Assembly: GCA_965222005.1 (NCBI GenBank)
Contig: OZ244935.1
Span: forward strand, 4,464,001-4,528,000
Length of the DNA: 64,000 nt
From: CBDCTM01 sp965222005
Lineage (GTDB): Bacteria; Bacteroidota; Bacteroidia; Chitinophagales; Saprospiraceae
Direction of reading: 5' to 3'
Of this stretch, positions 24,709-34,770 are shown in pieces (position 1 is the stretch's first letter; each line of letters opens with the position of its first letter). A model generated the notes under the pieces. The model made no database searches. It was not told the origin of the DNA and saw only the letters and a list, made by a program, of their open reading frames with translations. The position numbers were made by a program, and so were the translations under genes.

Positions 24709-27541
24709 AATTTCACAATTTTAAAATACCCCATACCATTTTCACTCGCAATGCTAAGATAATAGATGCCGGAAGGATAATGAGAGAGGTCTAAATTCTG
24801 ATTATCCGATATAATAATTCCTATTCCCATTACTTTTCCATTTGAATCACTCAATTGATACTGCAACTTGGCAGCCTTATTAGCGGCTTTTACACGAATA
24901 CTTTCGTACGTTGGATTTGGAATAACTTGAACTTGTATTTCATTCGTTTCCAACTCATTAGCAGATACAACAATACCACAGTTTCCGGTTTTGATCGCTA
25001 CAGGAAAAATTGCCACATTATCCTGCACACAACCATTGTTGATAATGGTTTCGCTATCGACAAATATCTCATTACCCCCTGCTATATCTACGTCCTTTGT
25101 TCCGGTAGTCGCTTGTGGGTGCATTAAGGGGCCTCCACATAAGAATCCGAAACATCGGGCATGATTGAGCATGTGAGCATGGCCCAATTCATGAGTAAAT
25201 ACTCTTTCTGCCCTCGCTTGATCATTACCTGATGCAAAATTGTTATCTACAACAAAATCCAAATCAGTTAAAATATATCCACCATCTTCGTTCTCTATAT
25301 CTGATCCCCCACAATCAATGCTAAAGTAAAATTGGCTTACAATTAGCGCTGCCTGAGCATCAGGGTTCCCAAGGCTACCCACAACAATAATGTTTTTGCC
25401 ATCTCTAGCGTCTGCTAAAGTCCCAACAGGCGCCTCATCAGCCTTTTTCTTGAATCTGATATTAGTTGCATCACACCATACCGACAAGCCTTCATCAAAT
25501 GCATCTTTAATATCTATATTAAACACATTCACGTTGGGGTGAAATTCAAATTCATAGCCATCCTGTTCTCCACTTGAACCATTGTCATTTCGCAGTCCCA
25601 GTCGTTTCGCAACACTTTCATCCCCTAACCTGAAATTTAAAAGTGCATAAGGGATTTTCAAATTGCTGCCCGATTGATCTTCTTTATTACAAGCATTTCT
25701 TACGATAAATTTGCCTGTTGAAGCAGGTCCTTTTACTCCCATAAAGTAGTCTGTTGATGGCACTTTCACTTGAATTTTGGTATCTGTCCATTCTAATACT
25801 CCAGCGATCATGAAGTCTTCCTGGGCAGCAGCAATAAACTCTTTCGCAGCTGGCGCATTTGATGCATAATCTCCATTGTAAAATAAAACAGATGATTTAT
25901 CACCATCATCTTCGGGATCGCCCTTTTCAAAAACGCCAAAATGCTCGCCCTGTATGGTCAGCACCTGGTCATCTCCGGCTACTATTTCATCGGGGGTAAA
26001 GGACATGATATCGGGTTTTTCACAGCCGCAGATCGGATACAGTACCTGATCGAAGGCAACTACGGGATCGTAAGCTATCCGGTTCATAAAGGTCATCATA
26101 TCCAGATAAAAGCTATTGGTCTGCATCTTGGGTTCATCGAAGGAGAGGTTCATATTTTCTGTACAATCGTCCACTTTAAAGCGCACTTCGCAAAGTTTGG
26201 TTTGCTGGTCCCCCCTGATGTCCGCCAAACCGGTGGGATTAATAGTAGCACCGGGTGCATCTATGATGATATCTACCGTATTGGCATCCTCATCGAAAAT
26301 AAAGCCGCTGTACGGACCCGCTGATCCGCCGGGCAGCTCGGTGATAGTGGCTCCTTCCATTACCTGATTCGGGAGGAAGGCCAGCGTGCTGAAATCGATA
26401 TATATTTTGCCATATACAAATTTTGTAACCACATTCTCTTCATCGCTGGTGGCAAAGATAGAAAAGCGCAGCTCATCCTGCCAGCGGTAAATCTCACCAA
26501 AAGAATATACAATGCCTGTGGCCAGCTCTCCAATGTCCAGGCCGATCTCGCGTGGGTGGAAGATGATTTGAGAAAAAGGCTTCACCTGCCCTCCACATAC
26601 ATAAGCCGCTTCCACGCTATCTATTTGCAGAGGAGCATCCAGGTAATTGTCCGTGATATTGACCAGGAGCGTAGTAGGAAAGATTATTCTTAATGCTGAT
26701 CTGAACAGGGTATCTACCACAATGCCGCTTCCGAAGATATTATTTTTAATCAACTCAAGCCTGGCGGCATAATTAGTGAGCTTTTCTTTTTTTACCTGAT
26801 AGGCTGCATTGGCACTCTCGGGTATCAGGCTCAATGTGGTTTGTTCATTCAACAAAATCGCATCAATGATGGATGAGGAATCACTCGAAATGCTGGCTTT
26901 AAAGGAATACAGCGTTTTGGGAAAGGTATCGGTTTTAAATTGCAGATCAATGTAGGCCGTATCCAGATCATCGTTCATATAAATATTGGAGAACTGATAG
27001 CTCAGCAAAGCATCATTATCCTTCTGGCCTGCTTGCCCGGTAAATGTAAAATTGCAGTTTTCCATACCAGCCATTTCCGGATGGGTATGCTCCAACAAAT
27101 ACTGCTTTTCGCCGGCATATATTTTTTTCGCAAACGCTCCGACCGCCTGCCCGGGCAGGTAGGCATTGCCCGAAATGCACGTATTGCAATACCCCAGTGC
27201 CAGCAGGTAATCGTAACCCTTATCGAGCTGTAAAGCGTGTGATACGACCATAAGCCCGTCATCTGTCGCTCCTCCTTTGGTCAAAACGGGAATCAATTGC
27301 TGATCCAGCTTGCCTTTAAACAAGATTTTTGGCTTTACCCAATTAATCGTATAAACCATCCTCTGGTCAGCCGACCATTGGACTTCTTTTCTGACTACTT
27401 CTCCTTCGATGATCAAAGGAGCATCAGCAATGTGCTTCTTAAAAAACTGCGCTTGCGCACTCTGAAGGCACATTAAAAACAATATAAATACAAAGAGGGG
27501 GGGAGGGAGGTGACCGGACGAAGCTTTAAAATCGTTTTCAT
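24705..27541 (-). CDS. Secreted metzincin-like protease, T9SS cargo, with split signal peptide
   Basis: The main frame runs from about 27494 to 24705 (925 residues from its first alternative start, a TTG at 27482). An ATG at 27541 in another frame reads MKTILKLRPVTSLPP up to a run of seven C. A -1 step there continues as LFVFILFLMC then LQSAQAQ, a complete signal peptide joined to the protein. Later domains: cohesin-like (about 360-440), IPT/TIG-like after GCEKPDIMSFTP, zinc site HELGHAHMLNH (about 764-774) with Met-turn-like PLMHP, and a C-terminal T9SS type A sorting domain (VIPNPTYESI, YPSGIYYLSI). Its stop overlaps lipoprotein C. Secreted endopeptidase is inferred. Confidence 0.82.
27497..27503 (-). 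promoter_or_regulatory. C CCC CCC slippery heptamer / homopolymer at the frame junction
   Basis: Seven consecutive C on the minus strand. In the frame of the ATG at 27541 it is phased as C CCC CCC, the X XXY YYZ form of -1 slippery sites. A -1 shift, or an eighth C, joins the signal peptide to the metzincin frame. Confidence 0.6.
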
Positions 27542-27769
27542 AATGAGAAAGTTTTAAAAGTGAATAAATCTATACAAGCTATTTCAGCCTGTCTTTGCAG
27601 GCAAAATCTGCATACGTTTGGCCCTTTTTCACTCTCTCTGACATTTTACAAAACGGGTAGTATCGCTAAAACCTGTTCTGCAAATCAAATTTAACAATAA
27701 TTTTTACATTTCCCAATTTTATAATGCGAAAAATTTGGAAATGCCTCCGACAGCACATCAGCCCTCCTT

Positions 27770-29083
27770 TCAAATCACCTCTGCCACTACGAAGGTACTC
27801 CCCCCCACAAAGATTAAATCAGCCTCCGCGGCTCTGCGTTTGGCAGCCCTGAGCGCATTGCGCACCGAGCTGTACGTTTTGCCATGCAGGCCAAATGCAG
27901 CAGCTTGCTCCTTCAAAAGCACAGCATCCAGCCCTCTGGGAATAGCTGGCCGGGCAAAGTAGTAGCGTGCATCTTGGGGTAGCAAATCCAGCAGCGGGCC
28001 TATGTCCTTGTCATTCACCATACCGATCACCAGATGTAGCTGCTTACAGGGCAATTGGGTCAGGGCCTGCATGACTGTCTTCAGGCCCGCTTCGTTGTGG
28101 GCACTGTCGCAGAGTACGGGTGGCTGCCGGGAAGTCCATTGCCAACGACCCTGGTAGCGCACCAGGCCTTGCAGGTCGGACAGGCCTTGTTGGATGCAGT
28201 ATTGGCTCAAGGGGCGAGCCAGTATGCCATTGTTCAACACTTCAACGCCTTGTAGCACAGTAGCCAGGTTGTGGTGCTGGAAAGGGCCGCGGGTCGAAAG
28301 CTGCAAATTGGTATATACTTTTTGCTCATCCCGATATACATCATAAAAGGCAGCATCGGTTGTTTGCCCAATTTCGAGGAGTCGGTAGTGGTCATTAGCG
28401 AAAGTGAGTGGAGCTTGTTGGTGGTGAGCGGTCGCTTCAAAAATAGGCGCCACTTCCGGCTGCCGCTGCCCGATGACCACCGGCACACCCGCTTTGATGA
28501 TCCCTGCCTTTTCGCCAGCGATCTCAGTGAGGGTATCGCCCAACATTTTTTGGTGGTCGAAGCTGATGTTGGTAATGATGCTGAGCAATGGAGTGATGAT
28601 ATTGGTAGAATCGAGCCGTCCGCCCAGGCCGGTTTCGATGATGGCCATATCCGCCTGCTGGCGGGCAAAATGATGAAAAGCCATCGCTACCGTGATTTCA
28701 AAAAAGCTGGGTTTTATGGCTTCCAGCAGCTTTCGGTTTTGATCCACAAATTCCACTACCTCCCGTTTTTTGATGTATTGCCCGTTTAGCTTGATGCGCT
28801 CCCTGAAGTCTTTGTAATGTGGCGAAGTGTAAAGGCCGGTTTTGTATCCGCAGCTTTGAAAAATGGCAGCCAGCATGTGTGCAGTAGAGCCCTTGCCATT
28901 GGTGCCAGCAATGTGAATGGCGGGAAATTGGTGGTGTGGTTCGTCTAAAGCTTTACATAGTGCACGGATATTGCCGAGGTCTTTTTTGAAAGCAGCAGGG
29001 CCAATGCGCTGATACATCGGCAATTGGCGGTAGAGGTATTGGAGGGTATCTTTATACCTTGAGCTGATCTGCTTTTTTTCCAT
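27770..29083 (-). CDS. folC: Folylpolyglutamate synthase / dihydrofolate synthase
   Basis: 437 residues. Mur-ligase-type ATPase: P-loop HIAGTNGKGSTAHM (about 57-70), GLYTSPH, FFEITVAMAFHHFA, ETGLGGRLDSTNII, SFDHQKMLGDTLTEIAGEKAGI (carbamylated-Lys region) and C-terminal DSAHNEAGL. It adds glutamate to folates, and probably also to dihydropteroate, in the cytoplasm. It lies downstream of tonB on the same strand, separated by a hairpin at 29183-29215. Confidence 0.95.
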   Translation of the reverse strand: MEKKQISSRYKDTLQYLYRQLPMYQRIGPAAFKKDLGNIRALCKALDEPHHQFPAIHIAGTNGKGSTAHMLAAIFQSCGYKTGLYTSPHYKDFRERIKLNGQYIKKREVVEFVDQNRKLLEAIKPSFFEITVAMAFHHFARQQADMAIIETGLGGRLDSTNIITPLLSIITNISFDHQKMLGDTLTEIAGEKAGIIKAGVPVVIGQRQPEVAPIFEATAHHQQAPLTFANDHYRLLEIGQTTDAAFYDVYRDEQKVYTNLQLSTRGPFQHHNLATVLQGVEVLNNGILARPLSQYCIQQGLSDLQGLVRYQGRWQWTSRQPPVLCDSAHNEAGLKTVMQALTQLPCKQLHLVIGMVNDKDIGPLLDLLPQDARYYFARPAIPRGLDAVLLKEQAAAFGLHGKTYSSVRNALRAAKRRAAEADLIFVGGSTFVVAEVI

Positions 29084-29182
29084 GGCATTGGCAAATATAG
29101 CACTGGCAGTGCAAAATGGGATACTTTGCCCTTTGTCTTCTCGTACTATAATTTGGAATTACCAATAGAATTGAAACATTAA

Positions 29183-29215
29183 ACGCGGATCAATTCATCC
29201 TGAACTGATCCGCGT
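29183..29215 (-). terminator. Terminator-like hairpin after tonB
   Basis: ACGCGGATCA / TGATCCGCGT with a 13-nt loop; on the minus strand it is followed by TTAATGTTT. It probably ends the exbB-tonB transcript ahead of folC. Confidence 0.55.
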
Positions 29216-29242
29216 CCTGCTTTTATATGCTAACCTATTACT

Positions 29243-30175
29243 CTACTTCACTTTAAAGTCATAGGTAATCGTACCACACTGCTTTTCTACATCGGCTGAT
29301 TTGAATTTGTATCGCTTGGCATTAGCCTCAGCCAGCCGGATAAGCCGTGAGCTGGAGGTGGTGGAGCCGCGCTGTGTAAATTTGGCGCTGACTACGCGTC
29401 CTCTGTTATCCACACAAACCTTGACAACCACACGTCCGGTTTCCTGGGAAGTATCCGTCAGCGGAGGGCCACTGCCACCTCGGTTGCCCAGCCCGCCACC
29501 AATGCGGCCGGAGCCGGTGCTGATACCTTCGAGTACGTTGCTGTTAGGGTCGCCATTGGGATCACCCTGATTGCCGGGCGTGCCAGTGTTGCCTTGCGAG
29601 CCGCCAAACAGATCACCGATCTGCCCTTTGAGCTTTTCGGCTTCCGCTTTCTTCTTAGCCTCCGCGGCTTTACGGGCCGCTTCGGCCTCTGCCTTTTTGC
29701 GTGCTATTTCTGCATTGCGCTTGCGCTCTGCATCGGCCTTTTTTTGAGCCTCTTCCCGCTGTTTTCGGCGTTCGAGCTCCTCCTGGCGTTTCTTTTCAGC
29801 TTCCTTTTTGCGCCTCAGCTCCAGCTCTTTAGAATTTTTATCTACATTCACTTTCTTGCTTTCCTGAGGCTTTTTCACAGGCTTAGGCTCTTCCTTCACC
29901 TCCGGTTCAGGTTTTTCCTCTACCGGCTCGGGCTCCTCTTCCACTTCCGGCTCATCGGCAGGCGGGGGCGGCTGGGCAGCAGCAGGGCGTTCGTTGCCTT
30001 GTCCGATATCAGGCTCGCCCAATGCAACCAAAATGCCCTCCTGGCCTGGTGGTGGGTCGGGAAAAGTTAAAAAGGACAAAAACAGAGCTACAATCAACGC
30101 AGCATGTATCAAAAAGCTGGTGACGGCTCCAATTCTTTTATTCTTTTCTTCCTGTTGACTAATGATAGCACTCAT
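29243..30175 (-). CDS. TonB-family energy transducer
   Basis: 310 residues: cytoplasmic N-terminus, one membrane segment (about 17-38), a Pro/Glu-rich stretch with PKPV-like repeats, a long Lys/Glu/Ala-rich helical segment (about 110-190), a Gly/Asn-rich linker and a C-terminal TonB-like domain (RVVVKVCVDNRGRVVSAKF, AEANAKRYKF). It transmits proton-motive energy from ExbB/ExbD to outer-membrane receptors. Last of the exbB-exbD-exbD-tonB cluster. It resembles TolA in its long helix, but the C-terminal pattern is TonB-like. Confidence 0.85.
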   Translation of the reverse strand: MSAIISQQEEKNKRIGAVTSFLIHAALIVALFLSFLTFPDPPPGQEGILVALGEPDIGQGNERPAAAQPPPPADEPEVEEEPEPVEEKPEPEVKEEPKPVKKPQESKKVNVDKNSKELELRRKKEAEKKRQEELERRKQREEAQKKADAERKRNAEIARKKAEAEAARKAAEAKKKAEAEKLKGQIGDLFGGSQGNTGTPGNQGDPNGDPNSNVLEGISTGSGRIGGGLGNRGGSGPPLTDTSQETGRVVVKVCVDNRGRVVSAKFTQRGSTTSSSRLIRLAEANAKRYKFKSADVEKQCGTITYDFKVK

Positions 30176-30329
30176 GGTCGAAGGATTTTGGTTAAGGGTA
30201 GAACGCTATAATAGATGCGATCATTCCGGTTTTTGGCGTATTTACATTTCTTTAACTTTCTGGTTTTCGGGTACACGGTGTCTGGCTGCCGTGTACCGGA
30301 TATCGGGCACCGAAAACTTTGCATCATAC

Positions 30330-30734
30330 CTATTCCTTATCTGTGGCCAGGATTGCATTGATTTTCAGGCGCATCGCCATATCCATAACAGCTACCACAT
30401 GCTCAACCGGCGTATTCTTTTCAGGCGAGATGGTAATATCCAGTTTTTTGCGCCCCGCACTTTTGGCCAGCCTTCCCAGTGCCTGATCCAGCTTTCCCTT
30501 GCTAATCCTGCGGCCATCCAGCAGATAGGTCCCGTTTCTTTTGATGGTAATATCATTTGGATTTTCCTGGCTAGCGCTGGGAGGTGATGAAGATCCGGGC
30601 AATTTGAGGTTCAGCGCATTGGGAGATACCAATGTGGAAGTAAGCATAAAGAAAATAAGCAGCAGGAAGATGATATCCGTCAAGCTGGACATACTGAACT
30701 GCGCACTTACTTTGGCTCTTTTCTTTAGTCCCAT
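30330..30734 (-). CDS. exbD: ExbD/TolR biopolymer transporter, copy 2
   Basis: 134 residues. Single N-terminal membrane helix with the key proton-carrying Asp in FSMSSLTDIIFLLLIFFML, then a periplasmic ExbD domain (NGTYLLDGRRISKGKLDQAL). Same MSSLTDIIFLLLIFFMLT segment as its neighbour but a different periplasmic domain. Part of the ExbB-ExbD-TonB motor. Confidence 0.9.
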   Translation of the reverse strand: MGLKKRAKVSAQFSMSSLTDIIFLLLIFFMLTSTLVSPNALNLKLPGSSSPPSASQENPNDITIKRNGTYLLDGRRISKGKLDQALGRLAKSAGRKKLDITISPEKNTPVEHVVAVMDMAMRLKINAILATDKE

Positions 30735-30752
30735 CGTTGAATGTTTTATTCG

Positions 30753-31151
30753 TTATTGCCTGGGCTGGGTGGCCAAAATGGCTTTCATCCGAAGCCTGGA
30801 GGCGATATTCATCAGACTGACGACATAATTGAAGGAAGTACCTTTTTCGGCAGCGATGGTCAATGTAGTACTCTTTTGATTTTCAGCTTTGCGCATCTCC
30901 CGCTTTACCGCTGCTTCAATAGCTCTTAAAGGCATTTCCTGACCGTTGAGTTTAAATTTGCCTTTCTTAGTCACGGATACGGCAATGGAAGTAGATGCCA
31001 CTGTTTTAGAATCCGAATCCGGTAGTTCAAAAGGATCGATCTTTACAAAGTTGGCGGTGAGCATAAAAAAGATGAGCAACAGAAAGATGATATCTGTCAG
31101 ACTCGACATGCTAAACTCTGCGCTAATTTTATTTCGCTTTCCTAATGCCAT
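30753..31151 (-). CDS. exbD: ExbD/TolR biopolymer transporter, copy 1
   Basis: 132 residues: N-terminal FSMSSLTDIIFLLLIFFMLT helix with the proton-relay Asp, then a periplasmic domain (KKGKFKLNGQEMPLRAIEAA, LTIAAEKGTSFNYVV). It precedes the second exbD by 18 bp. Two different ExbD proteins per ExbB are common in this phylum, possibly forming a heteromeric dimer inside the ExbB pentamer (inference). Confidence 0.9.
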   Translation of the reverse strand: MALGKRNKISAEFSMSSLTDIIFLLLIFFMLTANFVKIDPFELPDSDSKTVASTSIAVSVTKKGKFKLNGQEMPLRAIEAAVKREMRKAENQKSTTLTIAAEKGTSFNYVVSLMNIASRLRMKAILATQPRQ

Positions 31152-31196
31152 GCTTTTCTGGATTTTAGATTTTCAACTCCATCTTCCCTTCTACCT

Positions 31197-31880
31197 TCAC
31201 GAAGGCTCTTGTAAGAGGTCCATAAAATCTACAGTGTTTTTCTCCATTTCGTACACTACTTTTTCGATACTGGCCACCAGATAGTTGTAACCGACGAAAG
31301 CGAAAATGCCGATAGCCAGGCCAAAAGCGGTAGTAATCAGCGCTTGGTAGATACCACCTGCCAACTCGGCCGGCCCTACACTTTGAGCCGTAGCCATCTG
31401 GTAAAAGGCCAGGATCATACCTGTAACCGTTCCGAAAAAGCCGATCATCGGTGCCGCTCCGGCGATACTGGCCAGCCTTGACAGGTTTTTTTCCAATTTG
31501 AAAATTTCGAGATTACCCACGTTTTCGATAGCCGCATCTATATCGCGTAGGGGTTTGCCAATGCGCATAAGGCCTTTTTCAACCATACGTGCCACAGGCG
31601 AATCGGTAGTGCGGCAAAGTGCTTTGGCAGCTTCAATATTGCCGGCGGCCATGTTGGCGCGGATATTATTCATAAAATGCTGATCGATTTTGGCAGCCCG
31701 CTTGATGGTCAGCAGCCTTTCAACAAAGATGAACAGAGCAATGAATGAAAGCACCAAAAGGATACCGACGATGACAATACCGAGCATACCACCGGAGGTG
31801 ATCAGCTCGATAAGACTTTGCTTGCCAACGCCCTCTTCAGTGCCGGCATTTTGAAAGAGCAGGAGTGTTTTCAAAAACAT
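31197..31880 (-). CDS. exbB: MotA/TolQ/ExbB proton channel
   Basis: 227 residues with three membrane segments (about 30-52, 138-160 and 180-205). ExbB signatures: VERLLTIKRAAKID, LSRLASIAGAAPMIGFFGTV and GGIYQALITTAFGLAIGI. It forms the pentameric proton channel that energises TonB. First gene of the cluster, transcribed leftwards from the divergent region shared with the fatty-acid operon. Confidence 0.93.
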   Translation of the reverse strand: MFLKTLLLFQNAGTEEGVGKQSLIELITSGGMLGIVIVGILLVLSFIALFIFVERLLTIKRAAKIDQHFMNNIRANMAAGNIEAAKALCRTTDSPVARMVEKGLMRIGKPLRDIDAAIENVGNLEIFKLEKNLSRLASIAGAAPMIGFFGTVTGMILAFYQMATAQSVGPAELAGGIYQALITTAFGLAIGIFAFVGYNYLVASIEKVVYEMEKNTVDFMDLLQEPS

Positions 31881-32264
31881 AAGAAATTGATTTAGTTTTT
31901 CAGTTCTGTTTAATAGTGGTGGCTTATCTTAGAGAGTTAGAAACGAATACCGCAGCCCCAAATTATCACTTGAAGGAATAAAATTAAAGTTTTTTGTCAA
32001 TTATACAGCCTATATTCTGATTTCCTTCACATTTCAGGGATACTCCTTAACGAGGCCTTAAGTTTCGGATTCGTCAGACTATTTGGATTGGGCATCGCAA
32101 ATGCAACAATTCGCTCCACAACCCATATATATTTAGTGAACAATGGGCCAGGGCAAAGCCTTTAAATAAGTAGCGAGCCAATAGCCCGGAATTTGTACCT
32201 TTACCTTGCGCGAATATTCGCTGACCACAAATAGACACTTCAAATAATCTATAACCGTCTCAAA
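31881..32264. other. Divergent promoter region between exbB and the beta-oxidation operon
   Basis: 384 bp without ORF, repeat or strong hairpin. It must hold both promoters. A box TTTGTACCTTTA near 32192-32203 partly fits Bacteroidota consensus in the rightward direction, but not well enough to call. Confidence 0.4.
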
Positions 32265-34721
32265 ATGATGAATTTATCACCCGACTCCGATACCGCCACC
32301 AAAGAGGCTCCTGCTAAAAATACAGCCAGCAATCGCAAAATCCGCAAAGTCGCTGTACTTGGCTCCGGGGTGATGGGCTCCGGCATTGCAGCTCATTTTG
32401 CCAATGTTGGCCTCGAAGTAGTCATGCTCGACATTGTGCCCTTCGACCTCAAAGAAGAGGAAAAAAACAACCCTGCTGCCCGCAACCGCATCGTCAATTC
32501 AGCACTGAAAGCTGCGCTCAAATCGAAGCCGGCAGCTTTCTACAACACTGATTTTGTCAGCCGCATCACTACGGGCAACTTTGATGATGACCTCGCTCTG
32601 ATCGCTGACTGCGATTGGGTAATCGAGGTGGTGGTAGAGCGGCTGGATATCAAAAAGCAGGTGTTTGACAAAGTAGAGCAGCATCGCCGCAAAGGGAGCC
32701 TCATCACCTCCAATACCTCCGGCATTCCTATCCACCTGATGCTGGAAGGCCGTAGTGATGACTTTAAAAAACACTTTTGCGGTACCCACTTTTTCAATCC
32801 GCCACGCTATATGCGCCTCTTCGAGGTCATCCCCAGCCCGGAAACAGACCCGGAGGTTATCCGCTTTTTGATGCACTACGGGGATGTTATTTTAGGCAAA
32901 CAAACAGTACTTTGTAAAGACACACCCGCCTTCATCGCCAACCGGGTAGGTGTGTATGCACTGGCCAAAATATTCCAGCTTACAGAGGAATTGGGCTTGC
33001 GTATCGAAGAGGTGGACAAGCTCACCGGCCCGGCCATTGGTCGGCCAAAGACCGGCACCTTCCGCCTCGGCGACCTCATCGGGCACGACACTGCCGCCAA
33101 GGTCATACAAGGTATTCGTCAAAACTGCCCCGATGATGAGCAGGCTGCCGCATTTAGCATTCCCAAATATTTCCAGTTTTTGCTCGATAATAACTTTCTG
33201 GGAAATAAAACCAAAAAGGGGTTTTATGAAAAAACCGGCGAGCGCGACGAGAAAGGCCGACCCAAAATATTGGCCCTCAACCTCCAAAGCCTGGAGTACG
33301 AGCCATCGCAGCGCCCCAATCTGCCGAGCCTGGCTGCCACCAAACAGATCGATAGCCTCCCCAAGCGCCTCGAAGCCTTTTTTAAAGCTGATGACAAAGG
33401 TGGAGAGCTGGTTCGCCGAAGTTTGCTGGGGCTTTTCGCCTATGTCTCCAATCGCATTCCTGAAATTTCTGATACATTGTATGCTATTGATGATGCCCTG
33501 CGGGCAGGTTTTGCCTGGGAGATAGGCCCTTTCCAATACTGGGATATGATCGGTTTGGAAAAAGGCGTAAAAATGGCCGAAGAGCAAGGTGAGCAAGTAG
33601 CTGATTGGGTGAAAGAGATGTTGGCAGCCGGAAACACTAGTTTTTACAAAGTGGAGAATGGACAAAAGCTATATTATGATAGTACCTCCAAATCTTACAA
33701 AAGTATTCCGGGCACAGAGCACTTTATCGTTTTAGATAATTACCGTTCCCGCGAGCCTGTTTTTAAAAACAGCGAAGTCATCCTGCATGATATTGGCGAT
33801 GGGGTGCTATGCCTCGAATTTACCAGCAAGATGAACGCCATCGGCGAAGGCATTCTCAGAGGCCTCAACGAATCTATCCGCATTGCCGAAGAAGAAGGCT
33901 GGAAAGGCCTCGTGATTGGCAACAATGCTCAAAATTTCACCGTAGGAGCCAACCTGATGATGATTGGCATGTTTGCATTCCAACAGGAATGGGATGAACT
34001 CAACATGGCTGTAAAACTTTTCCAGCAAACTACTATGCGCTGCCGTTACAGCAGTATTCCAGTAGTGGCCGCTACGCAAGGCTATGTGTTTGGTGGAGGC
34101 TGCGAAACGATCATGCATTGCGATGCAGCCATGTGTGCAGCAGAAAGTTATATCGGCCTGGTGGAGGTTGGCGTAGGATTGATCCCAGGCGGTGGTGGCA
34201 CCAAAGAATTTGCCCTTCGCACCTCTGATAGCTTTTACCAGGGCGATGTACAGATACCGCGCCTGATTGAAAGTTTCAAAACAATAGCTATGGCGCAGGT
34301 AGCCACCTCCGCTCATCAAGCCTTTCAATATCAATACTTGTTGCCTACTAAAGATCATGTAGTGATGAATGTTCAGCGCAATATCGCCGAGGCAAAAGCT
34401 AAAGTATTGGAACTGGCCAACAATTACGTTCAGCCCATCCAGCGCACCGATATCACTGTGCTGGGCCGTACGGGGCTGGGCGCTTTATACACTGCTGCCA
34501 ATGAGCTGCGCCTGGGCAATTATGCCTCCGAGCATGACATTAAAATCGCTCATAAGGTAGCCTGGGTGCTATGCGGCGGCGATCTGACCAGCCAGCAAAA
34601 AGTGTCAGAGCAATATTTACTTGATATCGAGCGGGAAGCCTTTCTCAGCCTTTGTGGTGAACAAAAAACATTGGAACGGATCCAATATATGTTGCAAAAT
34701 AACAAGCCGCTGAGAAATTGA
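32265..34721 (+). CDS. 3-hydroxyacyl-CoA dehydrogenase / enoyl-CoA hydratase fusion
   Basis: 818 residues. The N-terminal NAD-binding dehydrogenase comes first (VLGSGVMGSGIAAHF about 31-45, DCDWVIEVVVERLDIK, catalytic GTHFFNPPRYMRLFEV, KDTPAFIANRVG). A crotonase domain follows (about 505-720; NFTVGANLMMIG oxyanion region, GGGCETIMHCDAA, LVEVGVGLIPGGGGTKEF with likely catalytic Glu). This FadN/FadB-like order carries out hydration and the second oxidation of beta-oxidation in the cytoplasm. The thiolase gene follows after 49 bp, giving a two-gene operon. Confidence 0.93.
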   Translation: MMNLSPDSDTATKEAPAKNTASNRKIRKVAVLGSGVMGSGIAAHFANVGLEVVMLDIVPFDLKEEEKNNPAARNRIVNSALKAALKSKPAAFYNTDFVSRITTGNFDDDLALIADCDWVIEVVVERLDIKKQVFDKVEQHRRKGSLITSNTSGIPIHLMLEGRSDDFKKHFCGTHFFNPPRYMRLFEVIPSPETDPEVIRFLMHYGDVILGKQTVLCKDTPAFIANRVGVYALAKIFQLTEELGLRIEEVDKLTGPAIGRPKTGTFRLGDLIGHDTAAKVIQGIRQNCPDDEQAAAFSIPKYFQFLLDNNFLGNKTKKGFYEKTGERDEKGRPKILALNLQSLEYEPSQRPNLPSLAATKQIDSLPKRLEAFFKADDKGGELVRRSLLGLFAYVSNRIPEISDTLYAIDDALRAGFAWEIGPFQYWDMIGLEKGVKMAEEQGEQVADWVKEMLAAGNTSFYKVENGQKLYYDSTSKSYKSIPGTEHFIVLDNYRSREPVFKNSEVILHDIGDGVLCLEFTSKMNAIGEGILRGLNESIRIAEEEGWKGLVIGNNAQNFTVGANLMMIGMFAFQQEWDELNMAVKLFQQTTMRCRYSSIPVVAATQGYVFGGGCETIMHCDAAMCAAESYIGLVEVGVGLIPGGGGTKEFALRTSDSFYQGDVQIPRLIESFKTIAMAQVATSAHQAFQYQYLLPTKDHVVMNVQRNIAEAKAKVLELANNYVQPIQRTDITVLGRTGLGALYTAANELRLGNYASEHDIKIAHKVAWVLCGGDLTSQQKVSEQYLLDIEREAFLSLCGEQKTLERIQYMLQNNKPLRN

Positions 34722-34770
34722 CGGAATTGGGTGTGAGAACCGCGTTTAAATAATTTAAAAATTGTAAAAA

